64,000 bases of DNA from Chelydra serpentina. Taxonomy: Eukaryota > Chordata > Testudines > Chelydridae. Below, one piece after another: positions 25,447 to 36,925 of this stretch. The notes under the pieces are model-generated. The model was not told the origin of the DNA. It saw nothing but the letters and a program-made list of their open reading frames with translations, and searched no databases. The DNA lies in assembly GCA_037349315.1 (NCBI GenBank), contig JBAIAC010000057.1:4898001-4962000 (forward strand), given 5' to 3'. A program made the translations under genes and the position numbers. Each line of letters starts with the position of its first letter. Position 1 is the first letter of the stretch.

Positions 25447-26460
25447 CCCCCTTCCTCCCCAGTATTATGACCACTTTTTTTGCCTTTTGTTCTGTTTTAA
25501 AACTGCTTCATGAGACATTCAGGGTTTGTTTCTGGCTCTCTGTTCAGCCTGAACCTTTGTTGTCCCCATAACTGAGACGCATCTCTTCCTTTTCACTGTC
25601 AAAACCACAGGGAAACCTCAGTGACCAGAACACCACTTTCAGCTCCTGCGTTCAGCACAGTGAAATGCAAGTGCTCTTGGAGGCATGGTCTCCCCCTTCT
25701 CCTGGGCATCTCAGGGGAGGGATGGTTGAGGTAGTTGTGAATTATGTTACTGGCTGCATGTCAGGCCTTTTGGGAGTTGGATTTAAAAAAAATTGTACTG
25801 GTGGGTTTTTGTTTGATAAGGGGAAGCCTCTAAGGAACTGGATTTTAATCCAACGCAAATCCTAAATCTTGCCACTTCTGTTCTTCTCCTTTGCCGTGGC
25901 GTTCTTTGGAGCTGAGGCCTTGCTGTGCTTGGCTAGTCAATCGTCATTGGAACCAAAGTCATGTTGAAGGCCCCTCCTGTGACCTAACAGGAGTGTCACA
26001 CAGGATGGGACACGCACACTGTTTGGAATGTGAAACTTGCACTTCTTCAGAGTGGCTTTTTCTGTCTAATCTGTGGTGTTGATGTAATTTAAAACAAACC
26101 AAAAAAAAAAAAACTTAATGAACTAACCAAGATAATTAATTTATAGAGGGCCAAGAGCCCATCACAAGTATTTCTTACACTTTTAAAATTACCATGACAT
26201 CCTAATTTATACTTTTTCATATCTGTTTTTGTTCTTGTGTAGTCCCCATCCCCAGCTTTCTCTTGACATTCTGCTACTGAAGCATAGAATGGGGGGGGGG
26301 GGGGTGAGGGGGCAGATTTTTCTTGTCCTTCACAGCCACCTCACTAGAAAGCATACGTTTGAAAGATTTCATCAGCGTGAGCAAAAAAGTGAGACGTACC
26401 TGGTTTACTTTATCCTGTGTATATGTAAATTCCTTAATAAAACATTGCAGTGAAACATCA
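25447..26460 (+). other. SMAP2: SMAP2 3' UTR
   Basis: About 1.0 kb from the stop to an AATAAA. It contains an A14 stretch (26101-26114) and a G14 run (26291-26304). No coding frame is conserved here. The end is inferred from the poly(A) signal and a TCTTGTTGGCTCTT downstream element. Confidence 0.7.
26436..26441 (+). terminator. SMAP2: SMAP2 polyadenylation signal AATAAA
   Basis: TTAATAAAACATTGCAG is followed about 30 bp on by a U/GU-rich stretch (ATTCTTGTTGGCTCTT), the normal arrangement around a cleavage site. Cleavage is expected near 26455. Confidence 0.7.
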
Positions 26461-28010
26461 GTTGACTTCATATTCTTGTTGGCTCTTAAATATTTTTCCT
26501 TTGGAATCTGTCAAATCACCAGTGATACAATGAGTTAATCACCTCTAGGTACAGGGCTTCAGATCCTTAATCAAATGAGTTTGCTCTCCCTTTAGTCCAC
26601 AGTGGGAACATGTCCACTTTATTAGACTAGAACACAAATGTACTGCTTATCTGGCCCAGGATTCTAAGGGCTTGTCAACACACAAATTTGGACTAGTTTA
26701 ACTAAATGACTTGCAAATCAACTGAGTTCATACAGTGTTTGCATCTGGTTAACTAAAATCCATCTACCTTAATTAAACTGTGCATTCAGCAAGGCAAATA
26801 AAACTTTGGAACACTGTTCACACAGTTTTGTTCTCTCAGGCATACAGCAGTCTTAACTGTCAGAGTTGTAATGCTGTAACCAGATCTTCTGATAAGTTTT
26901 TAATATCTTAATGAACCTTAACGAATCTGGTTTTCCCCCCAACTCCTCAAGAATGGATACACTTAGGTGGTCTTTGTTGCATCTCTGCTCAGTTTGTCAA
27001 CAGTGCTACTAGAGGTCTTTTGCAGGAAATTGACACTGAATTTGCAGAATTTGTTGTCTTATATTTTTGCTGGTAAGTCATTGTAGACTCGTGGATAATG
27101 CATGCACTCCTGTTGTGGCAAAATGTTCCAAAGCAAGGACCCCTTGTAGGAAAACTTCCTGAACTAATATTTGTATTAAACTTGTAGATGGCAGGGTGTC
27201 AAATTCTCTGCACTTAGGAAGTGGCAGGTGGAGAATGTGATGTGAAATCATCCACTTTGGTCAGCAGTTGCTGCTTCTGTATTTAGTGAACTGCTAAAGT
27301 TGACTAAATACAGCAGAAATGAAAAATACCCTGAAATTTAGGCTGTTGCTACAGAAGCAGGGCTGGCACAGAGCCTGTTGTGCTGATAGCATAAGGTGTG
27401 TGGAAAATGAGAAACAGAAGCAGAGGAGATAACTATATATAAAATATAGTGAAGGCAAACTTGAAACTTTCTTTATCCTGTAGTACAAGAACCAAAGGGT
27501 CACCTAACCTAAGTGACCTCATGGGTATGAAAGGAAATACTTTGCTGGGACTGGATAATAAAGGCAAATACCTTGGTAGGAATATGCAGTTATTCTATAT
27601 GAGACCTTTGAGTGGTTTTAGTTCTCATGCCTCAGGGTGCTACCTGAGCAATGGCTGGGTGAGGAAGAAATCTACCTCACTGTACAGTGCGGTCAGCCAC
27701 TTGCATAGGGCCTTTTCCCCAATCCACTAAAGTATTCTCTGCCATCACTGTTGAGAGGTGAATGGTAGACCATGTCTGGCATTGCATTTCCTTTTCCTCT
27801 GAACTGTGGCCATTAAGTTTGTGCATCAAACAATAGTGACCCTTTCAAAAACAGCAGTAGCAAATCCATACTCGGGTATCAAGAGGCTTGCAGAATTCAG
27901 CTCACTTTTGAATCTAGCAAACAGCCTCAAACATGTGGTTGGAGGGCAAAGGCTAAGGGAGTTTCCTATATGAAATGTTCTGCAGCACAAATGTAGGTGA
28001 AGCAAACAGT
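26461..28010. other. Intergenic spacer between convergent SMAP2 and RIMS3
   Basis: About 1.5 kb of AT-rich sequence with no gene-like frame, splice signals or recognisable transposon. Human SMAP2 and RIMS3 have zinc-finger genes and EXO5 between them (from memory); none is visible here. Confidence 0.5.
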
Positions 28011-28022
28011 TTTCAAACTGGC

Positions 28023-28028
28023 TTTAAT
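28023..28028 (-). terminator. RIMS3: Candidate distal RIMS3 poly(A) signal ATTAAA
   Basis: On the minus strand ATTAAAGCC is followed by GU-rich sequence (AACTGTTTGCTTCACC and TTTGTGCTG). It is the last good signal before the SMAP2 end. Not proven. Confidence 0.35.
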
Positions 28029-29327
28029 CATCTTTACTTGCTGCCCAAATACTTTACATGCAGGTACAAGCCAATGAAGAACATGAACATTTCATTTTTT
28101 GTTTCTTCTTGGAAAATTGGCTAAGAATATTTTACAAAATAACGTGCACCCTCCTATCCATCAGTCCTGCTGCATATAAACCACAAAAATACAAGAGTTT
28201 TACATTAGGAAAGACCACACACATATAAAACATTACATAGCACAGGTATAAAATTGCCATTTGCTTTTTTTAATCTATTACCTTTCTTGAGTACCCATCA
28301 CAGGCCCATCCCCTTGTCTTGAACAATGGAATTGGGGTTAAAATCAGTAATTCACCCCCTTCTGTGAATGTATTTTAATACAAAGTTGCTGTTAGTTATG
28401 AATCTGTCATTAAGACACAGCTTATTTCAAAACTATAAAACCAATAAGAGACTGATTAACTTAGTAAAGAACCCCCAGACTGTTGCCTACTTATCTGATT
28501 TTAGCAAATTAGTTCTTCCCTATTTAAAGTAAAGCCATCCTAGGACTGAAGAGGGGCGGTACATTCTGTTACAGACTGCATACCTGTTCTGACTTTCAGA
28601 TGAGAAATAGGGGTTTGCTAAATAAGTGGCAGATGGCACAAAGGGCATCCACTGTAATCATCAAGATGCCTGTTGCTTTTAAAAAGCTAAAAAGCTTCTG
28701 TAGAGTTCTTAAATTGTGGTTAATAGGCATTTGAGGCATGACTAACCTCTTAAACCATGGAGTGTCAATTGCAAGTGGACCACTAACCCTTTCTATTACT
28801 GTACTGAGTTCAGGAGATGGTGTTTGGGGCTTTCTTTACATAATGCTCAGATTAGTGTCCATGATCCAAACCATCTGTTACAACTGGTGCAGTACAGGTT
28901 TAGATAATCTGAATGTCAGGTGGTACTGATTCACCCTATACCTCTCTAAACCAAGCTTCACCTACTTGAAAACAAAACAAGCTGCTGTTTAACTTTCTAA
29001 AGCAATGACTAGCTGTACAGGCCGGGCCCTTGGGCATTAGGGAGAGCTCTAAGCCACCACCTGGTCTGCTTAAGAGATCGTTTAATTTTACACCCCACAC
29101 TGGAAACTCTCTCCTTGTTGCCAGTGTGTGGTACTGGTTCTTTGAATCTCTATCCCTTGCTTTCTTTTAAATTAAGTGCCCAGCCCAGGTTTAAATGGAT
29201 GGCCTATATGGCTACAAGTTGAAAAAACTGTAGGAGCTGAAAGTGAGCACCGGATTTTCCAAAAGCACCGTGGTAACTTAGAAATATAAATTCCGTTGAC
29301 TTGAGGGGATTGGTGCTCCTATGTGAT

Positions 29328-29412
29328 GTAGGCCCCAATTCTCAAACGCCTAATGCCCATTAACTTCAATAGGAGTTAGATGCCTAAGTACCTTTGGGGG
29401 AATCTGGGCCTT
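29328..29412. repeat. Palindromic old repeat (AACTTCAATAGGAGTTAG core)
   Basis: CAAACGCCTAATGCCCATTA and TAGGAGTTAGATGCCTAAGT form imperfect arms around an ACTTCAAT centre. It is related in style to copies at 52.2, 58.1 and 62.5 kb. Confidence 0.4.
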
Positions 29413-29518
29413 GGGTCCTTCTAAAAACTCCACCCTCTTTCTTAATTGCTGTAGCTTTAAAATAGCCAAACTTCAAAGACTGACTTTAATTCTGCACCAG
29501 GGCTGCTCTAGCAACTCG

Positions 29519-29533
29519 CCCCCCCCCCCCCCC
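29519..29533. repeat. Poly-C run (C15)
   Basis: An uninterrupted run of 15 C followed by GCCCCGG. Confidence 0.9.
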
Positions 29534-30673
29534 GCCCCGGCAGGTTTTTATAGTAGAGCTATAAACTCCGGCCATTAATGACAGACTCTTGGGTGCTGGG
29601 CACTACTGTAGTGCTCCATGTGCTTAGTTATAGTCGATATTTTGTTTGAAGTGGGGAGTAGGACAACATGATGGGGGAAATTTATTTAGCTTTAACTGCA
29701 TGAAAAGATCAAGCCCTTTTCTAAGAAAAACAAGGCCACCAACATCAAAGTGCTAACGTTCGAGAGGCATTCGATGCCAGAACACCTGGCCAGTCGGTTA
29801 CAGATGAGGGTAGTGCAGCTACAACCCGAGAAAATAAGATGCCATCGCTGGCATCCGAAAACATTGCTTCAAGATCCTTGCAATAAACATTAGGTCAAAA
29901 ATCCACCTTTCTAGCAAGTGCTAGGAAGTCTGGTCAATATCCAGTAATATTGACGCTAATCCCTTTAGAAACAACCAAGTCATTTACTACCGCAAACTCT
30001 TCAAATTGCAATAAACCCCCCTTTTGCATGCTTCTGAGGCATCCTCTTTCCATCTGCACTAAATGCAAATGCTGCAGTGAGGGAGCAAGATCCCAACAAA
30101 ACCTTCCCTTAATGTGCCTTCATTTTCACATCGGATACATATCGACTTCTCGGCTGGCTCTTTTCTTTCTTTTTTTGTGTGTGATCTCATTAGGCAGGGA
30201 AGCAGTATTTCTCTAACATCCTTGTGTGCCAAGTTAAGCAGCAGCCTTCCGGATAAGATGCAGGGTTAGCTACACCTTTTAGAGATGCCCGGGCAAGTGA
30301 AAGGAAGAGAAATTAAACCCAACTTTGCAGTGATGGTGTACTATCCAGCTGAGTTCTAACAGTCCAGAAAACCTTCCCGCTTCTTGCGTCACTTACCATT
30401 TAGCTCAGCAACCACTAGCCAGTTTGATAATCAAAGCAGCGACCAGAACTACTACAAGCAAGCATTGGAGCTGATGTATTAATGAATGCCCCCAGAGGCT
30501 ACCCTTCATCGCCAACATTTGTATTCTGGATGGGTTTTTTATTTTAAGACTGTGCTAAACTCTGGTTATAAAAACATGAGGTATACCAATGATCTGAGTT
30601 CTGAACGGGTAGAGAGCCTGCACCAGTCACTGGGTCTTGTGCTCGTAGCCAAACTGTGAGTTGCTCTTTTTGG

Positions 30674-30897
30674 GGTGGTCTACGCTGGCAGCTTACATCG
30701 GCATAGCCGCATCTCTCGGGTGTGAAAAATCCACACTCCTGAGAGACATAGCAATGCCAACCTAACTCCTGGGGTAGATCGATGGAAGAATTCTTCTGTT
30801 GACCCAGCTACCACCTCTTGGGGAGGTGGATTAACTGCAGCAACTGGCGAACCCCTCCCATCAGCATAGGTAGTGTCCACACTGAAGTGCCACAGCT
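30674..30897. repeat. Palindromic non-autonomous DNA element
   Basis: It contains a tight hairpin (CTCTCGGGTGTGAAAAATCC pairing with GGATTTTTCACAC-type sequence then CTGAGAGAC). Outer sequences TGGTCTACGCTGGCAGCTTA and AGGTAGTGTCCACACTGAAG are diverged inverted ends. I associate this with an abundant turtle hairpin element. Confidence 0.45.
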
Positions 30898-31288
30898 TTG
30901 TGATGCTGCTGTTACCTTCCAGTATCTAGGGAAATGCACTAGACAAGATCTAGCATTTTTGTTGTCTTTTAAAAAAAAAAAAGACATGACAGCTTTACCC
31001 AAACTAACAGTGAGCCAAACATTTACAAAACTTTTCCTCCAGTCTCAGATCTCGCCTTGCGAACCTGCTTTTCCAAGTCTTGGGCCCAGGCTGATGCTGA
31101 TTGGTGTAACTGATTTCACGGAGAACAGTTGTTATAGGTGTGAACACTTAAGATTCTTTTTTACATAATTTCCTTTCTACACTGGGGTGGAGAAGGTTCT
31201 CATTTCAGGTCTCTACCACACCTGTTTTATTTCCTAGCTGCCACACACGCTTCCAAATTACATTTAAAGCAGATTTCCCCCGCCCATG

Positions 31289-31308
31289 CCCCCCCCCCCC
31301 CCCCCCCC
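31289..31308. repeat. Poly-C run (C20)
   Basis: Twenty uninterrupted C followed by GGGCAGG, in the probable RIMS3 3' UTR. Confidence 0.9.
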
Positions 31309-32855
31309 GGGCAGGCTTTCCTACAATCTGTCAAACTTTTCTAGCACACCGTGACCCTCTAACAACTCGTTTTTGCTCCTATTGCTGCTTGCTATGCTTG
31401 CCCTTGTGAAACACGGGCTGAGTGCCAGCTGAAACAGCTGTTACGGAAGTCTTTGGAAAGGAGCTTCACGTGGCAGCGGAGGTCTTTCTGCCCTCTGTGA
31501 TGCAGAAGGTGTCCTTCATGTGCTTCCAATGCAACCACCAAGTGGCATGGTGGCGGAAAGTTCTTGTTTAATATGGGTATTTCCTAGCACAGTTAAACGC
31601 ATTCCTCGGAGGAGGCGTACGGGTGTGCATTCTACAAACTGCCCCACCGCTCTGCAAAAAGTTGATGCAGGGTTTGTGAGAGTCGAGCGGAGGTGGATTA
31701 TTTAAGCCTGACTCAATAAAGTCAGTGCTGTTTCTATAGATGGCTTTATACTGTTCAAGGCCCTCCTCTGCTCCAGCGTATGCCAACACCCTTTTCAGTA
31801 ATACAAAGGTATTTAGAAGTGCATTAGAAAAACACACACGTATGCTGTGGCTGTCAGTCAAGTCAACTCAATGTGAAAATCAAACAATTTTCCAAGACAC
31901 TCAGCAGAACGGGATTCCTCCTATCAGCAAACGTAACCCAGACCCAACTCCTTTGACCAATGGCTTCTTTCTGGTCTTTGAAAACCAATCAACTTCATCT
32001 ATGGAAGTGTGCCTCCAGTGACACATTTTGTTCCTGATGTCAGAGAGTGGGGCTGAGAGCCGGGTAGATACCTGTATAGGAAGCACTTATTCTAATCTCA
32101 GCTGCCCAGGGCTTTTTCTGGGACAGCTTCATGGACTTAGAAACCCAGCTGCAGATCAGCTGGAATCCCCTGCCCCCTTCCCTCCCCAAATTCTTCATTC
32201 CCTTTCAGCGTACCATGAAGCTGACAGACCTGTGACGGTTGTCAGGCCCATTCCTCCCAATTTGCTGCTGCCTTATGTACCAGGTACGCTGGACAGAAAT
32301 CACCTGCTACGCTGGCCCATGCACTGAGTATATGGTTTTGGACATACCGGTGTTTTAAAGAACCTCCGCAGCATCTCCCAGCAGCAGTGGGGTGAGCCGG
32401 TGCCCAGCATCACTTCTGGGCGTGCTTTCTTTCTCACGGTTACAGGGGCCTTCAGAGCCAGAGCACGGGATCTCGCCTTTTCAGTGTAATAATGCCCTCG
32501 GCTCGCAAGAAGGCCACGTGAAACATGTGCAACAAAAGCTGAAAAGCTTCACGTTTTGTTACACACTCGGAGCGGGTGTGGGAATACTTCAGGCTAACCT
32601 GGGGCTAATTTCCAGACAAGAAGGGCCTGAGCCAGCCTCCTGGACTTCGGGAAAGTTTCAGTCCCTATCTAAATTTGATAGATCAAGCCTGTCTCTAGCT
32701 TCCAGCAATTCAGTTATACAGCGAGGCCATGCAGTGCTCCCCCCGGGTTACATGGCTGTCACTGGTTTTGCTTGGACTTCATTGCTGGGTTTTAGTTCTG
32801 GACCTCAAGGGGAAACTCTGGGCCATGCTCATCCTTTTCACTCCACCAGGATGCC

Positions 32856-32944
32856 TGGGGCTGGATTCTGATCTCACTTGCACTAATGTAACCCCACTGA
32901 CTTCTACTGACTCATTCCTGGTGTACGTGAGCTCAGAAATAAGT
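32856..32944. repeat. Old palindromic repeat (GGATTCTGATCTCACTTGCA type)
   Basis: GGCTGGATTCTGATCTCACT and GTACGTGAGCTCAGAAAT are diverged inverted arms around CCACTGACTTCTACTG. A relative lies at 41345-41430. Confidence 0.4.
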
Positions 32945-35900
32945 CCTAAGTATTTATTATCCTCACAGGTGGCTTCCCTTTTGGGGGAGGGGGCATGGGC
33001 ACTGGGTAGGCCCAGACAGTCTGCAAATGCCCTCATCAGCAGTCCCCCTGGGGCAATCGAGGCATGCGGGTGCAATGGGTTTGAGGTTCCTTTCCTGACA
33101 AGAAGAAATGACAGGGAGATAGTGCAATGAGTAACTGATGAGTAACGCTCGCAGCCAGCCATCGCAAACCATGTAACAGACAAGAAATGCCCTTTTGCAG
33201 CAGAACATTTCCTCCACCCCCCGCTTGGCTGAAACCTTGTTCTCCATTAGGTCTGTGGGGGCTTTTATGCAGCGTGTAGAAAAGCAGCTTGGACGGAGGG
33301 TTTTTTGTCTGAGTGAGGGAAATGTCTGACACTGGATCTCATGCATAAGAAAATAAAAAGGAGCTGACATCACAGTGTAAACACGATACTTGAGTATTGT
33401 CCTTTTTTTGGAAACCCAAAGTAAAACTTGCCCTGTCCCCCCACAAGTCCCCCAATGTGAATTGGGTCCAGTGGGCTGGGCCGGCGGCGCTGAGAGTGAA
33501 GCAACGAAAGCTTTGATGGGGCTACAGTTTGTCTAGAGGACGATGGCAGCCATCTGAAGTCCTCAGCATGGTGGCTTTGCCATGCCAACCCGTCTTGGGG
33601 AGCAGAAGGAATCATTCTCTCGAATCCATGTGCTTTGCTTTTCAGATTTACTGCCTAGCAGCAAGACTTCAGTTTATACTGAAACGGAATCCGGGGTGGA
33701 ATTTGTTCTGATTCTAGCTACATTGTTATCCTCCAAGCATAGAATGTTTATTAACAATAATAAAAAACCCCAAACACTCAGGATTGTCCAGGTTGTTCCC
33801 CAGAGATTCCAAGCATGTCCTTCAGATTACAGTGTTTTTGTCTTGGCATTGGGTTTTCCACACATCAGCATGAGTAGATTTTTCCAGCTACTGCTTACGT
33901 GAGAATGGCAGACCGTATCGGAGACCGTAGGCTTTTGAACGCTGTTGTGGATATACACCCCCAATTGTCTTTGTTCTAGGTGGCCTTAGAGTGCTATCCT
34001 GGAAAAAGTCTCTGCAGACTTCCCCACTTTATCTTCAGCAAAGTATTATGCTAAGAGTTGGTTGGGGTTGAAGTTGTTACATCCCTTTCATTGGTTCTGA
34101 AAAGAATGGGTTGTTTGTTTGTTTGTAAAGCTACAGTACTATCTCAGCTATTTAGAGACAGCATGATGTGTGTTGGAGGAAAGGGAAAGAACCTGCTTAC
34201 TTCAGTCCAAGTTAATGAGCAAGACATCTACCAAACTCCCATACTTTGTCCAAGCTGGCCTCCCAATGCTCACCTCAACTCAACTTCCAACTCAAATCAG
34301 ACCTGCTAATTTGTCCAGCAAAGAAAGGCTTGGTTGTCCTTTTTATTTTCTTCTAAAATTTGAGTGGGCAAAGCAAAAGCAGAGATGATCATCTGAAGGA
34401 GAAGATCACTCCCTTGAAAACTTGTCCTCTTCAGACACCTGCCCTCCCACGTAGTCAAAAATCCAGCACTCAGGAGCAAAGAAACCAAGTCCAGCCAGCC
34501 AAGGTGGACATCAGGTAACAGGATTATGCTGTGGAAGGAACCTCAATTCACATCATCACCTTCTTCCAGTTCCAATAAGCCGGGCACAAAATGAGCTTCC
34601 TCAAATAACCCACTCCGGCTCTAAGGTAAAACCATACGGTGGACCAGCAGGGCCACCTTTAAGTGTGAACTTGGAAATCAGTGTATATTGCTTGTACTGA
34701 ACAGTCACTCCTCCACCATAGCAGACCAGGCTCTGGTTCCTTGGGAGAAAAACATGAGATCCTGGGAACTGGGGAGCAAACAGACCTATCTCAATCTGCA
34801 GTCAGCAGAATCCAGTCTGGGCCCCCTCAGCGGTCCCAAGATATTTTGGTTTGGTGACGTTGCAAATTCAATGTACATTTATAGCAGCTGAAATTCCCCG
34901 ACACAAAGTTGCTGAAATCTTGATGGTGGTTGTGTCACATAAGACCGCCACCAAAGAGTAAGTACATTGCCGATGGGCAGTTTCCATTTTGTGGAGGGGA
35001 TGGTTTCATAGCATCCTTACCCTGCAGGTTTACTTTTTTGTTTCTTTGCGGCAATACATTCTAGTTGGCTCATACTTGCTAGCAATGCAGGAAGAACCAT
35101 AGGATGTTCCTTGTGCTCTGTGCATTGTGAAATTCTCTTTTTGCCAATCAATACTAATAAAAACAAACACTCAACCTTGATTTTGGTTGATTGGTATTAA
35201 AGACTGAGATATCTGCTAGGTAGAAATACCCCATTAATCTCATGTCCTTTTCCAGTCTGACCACTCGTCCACCTCTTGATTTTGGAAACTGATCCTTCAG
35301 GACAGTCGTGTAATTTTTTTTTATTTTTTAATGAAGAAACCGCAGTTTCTAGTGGTGTCTCCCCTGAGTATTTTCAGCAAATTTCATTAGGCACCTTCAT
35401 AAAAAGCTTCCATAATTCTCGGTTTTGCTACAAGAACTGGTCCTCTTTGGGAACCAGAATGCTGCTTTAAAAAAAAAAACACAACAAAACAAACACTCAT
35501 CACTGTAATAAATTCAAAACATCTAGTTTGTTTTGTAACCTATCCGTCACCCTTACGCCAGATCCACAGTGAGTACAACTGAGATGTTTCCCTGCAGCAT
35601 ACCAATGAATCGAGGGTTGGAAAAAGGTGCATTCAGCCCTTCTTTCTGGTGATGGGCTGTATATGTTCTGACAAACCCTCTGTTTGCTCCCTGAAATGCA
35701 GTAATTGAGCGTGGAAACCTTTCAGCTTCAAGTTGGACCTCGCCTAGGGGTGAATGAGCAAAGATGAGACTGACTAGGAGATCAATTCAACCATCTCTGC
35801 AATCTTCCCTTTGTATCACCTCCTCCTAGTTGGAACTGTTGTATGAGGCATGGGATCTATTATATTTTGGGGGTGGTCTTTCAAAATAATTTGAAAGGAT

Positions 35901-36712
35901 GGAACATCGAGACAGAACCATAATACACTTAAATAACAGTCAGGTCAAATGCACCTTTTTCTTCCCCTACTGCTTTGGCAGAGTCACTTGTCACAGGCTA
36001 CCTGCCACCGAAAAAAAGAAAAAAGTGACCAACAGATTCCTGACACAAATCTTGCAAGGTTGAACAAGCAATCTACCAAAACAGCAAGTGACTTGTGGAT
36101 GGTTCCTGTCGGTAGGGGGAGTGTCCCTCCTAGATATTGCAGAGAGAGAATGTGTTTTAAATTGGCACATGGCAGGCTACATAATATCATAAGATGCTAC
36201 ATTCCGTTAAAAAAAGTAGTAGTGCTGAATATATTCGTGTTTCTATTTTTTTTTAAAAAAAGCTATTTTTTCCTCAACGATCAGGAAAACAAAATGGAGG
36301 CGAAACAAAACAGAGTTAACATGCTACTTGCAGTGGGATTGAATGAATCGTATCCGAGACGCTCCCGCCAGCTATTCAGATGAGAAATATGGTCCCAAGT
36401 TTGACTCCTTTCCGAATAGGACTCGAGGAGATGCGGTAACAGTCCTGGGCTTGGTTGTCGGTCAGTCACGTCACTTGTTCTGCGTCCCACGTTTGTTCTC
36501 GTTTCTCCTTCCTGCCCCCTTCCCCTCTCGTTTAAAGTCCCCTGCCTGCGCGGTGGAACGTTGCAGCTGGCGAGGAACATGTCGAGAGCAGCTCGTTTCA
36601 GGGAGGGAAAAAAACCAAAACAAAACCAGACACAGAATATTTACAGCCGTTCCACCACACGTTTTGGTAGGCCAGCTTGTTTCCTTCCCTCCCCCGCCCT
36701 GAGCCCTGCCCC

Positions 36713-36925
36713 TTAGGGGCAAGAAGGACTCGTGGAGCTCTCTAGAGAGGACTGGGAGAGGCGACGCGTCAGAGGCCCGATGGTGGAGTCCGCCAGCGAG
36801 GAAGTGGGGAAGAGTTTGTACCAGCCTGTGACCATGTTGGAGAGATCCAGTTCTTCCAAGACAATCTGCGCCATTCCCATGAAGCACTTGTGGTCCATGC
36901 GGCCATAATCTCCCCAGACGATCAC
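36713..36925 (-). CDS. RIMS3: RIMS3 last coding exon: C2B end and C-terminal tail
   Basis: On the minus strand the acceptor is TCCCTGTAG and the frame opens VIVWGDYGRMDHKCFMGMAQ, then IVLEELDLSNMVTGWYKLFP, TSSLADSTIGPLTRRLSQSS and LESSTSPSCP with TAA. The GWYKLFP segment ends the C2B fold. 71 codons including stop. Confidence 0.96.
   Translation of the reverse strand: MIVWGDYGRMDHKCFMGMAQIVLEELDLSNMVTGWYKLFPTSSLADSTIGPLTRRLSQSSLESSTSPSCP

Larger units (their letters stand above)
28011..36712 (-). other. RIMS3: Probable long RIMS3 3' UTR
   Basis: From the RIMS3 stop there is no convincing splice or coding structure down to about 28.0 kb. RIMS3 mRNAs in other vertebrates have multi-kilobase 3' UTRs. 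Several minus-strand AATAAA/ATTAAA signals occur (for example near 35.32, 33.75 and 30.54 kb, and ATTAAA at 28023-28028), so shorter isoforms are possible. The segment holds a hairpin repeat at 30.67 kb, two palindromic old repeats and poly-C runs at 29.52 and 31.29 kb. The end is an inference. Confidence 0.4.

Noticed and set aside
32392..33373. Cluster of 130-160 codon frames on both strands
   Set aside because: They contradict each other, show no known domain and lie in the probable RIMS3 3' UTR.
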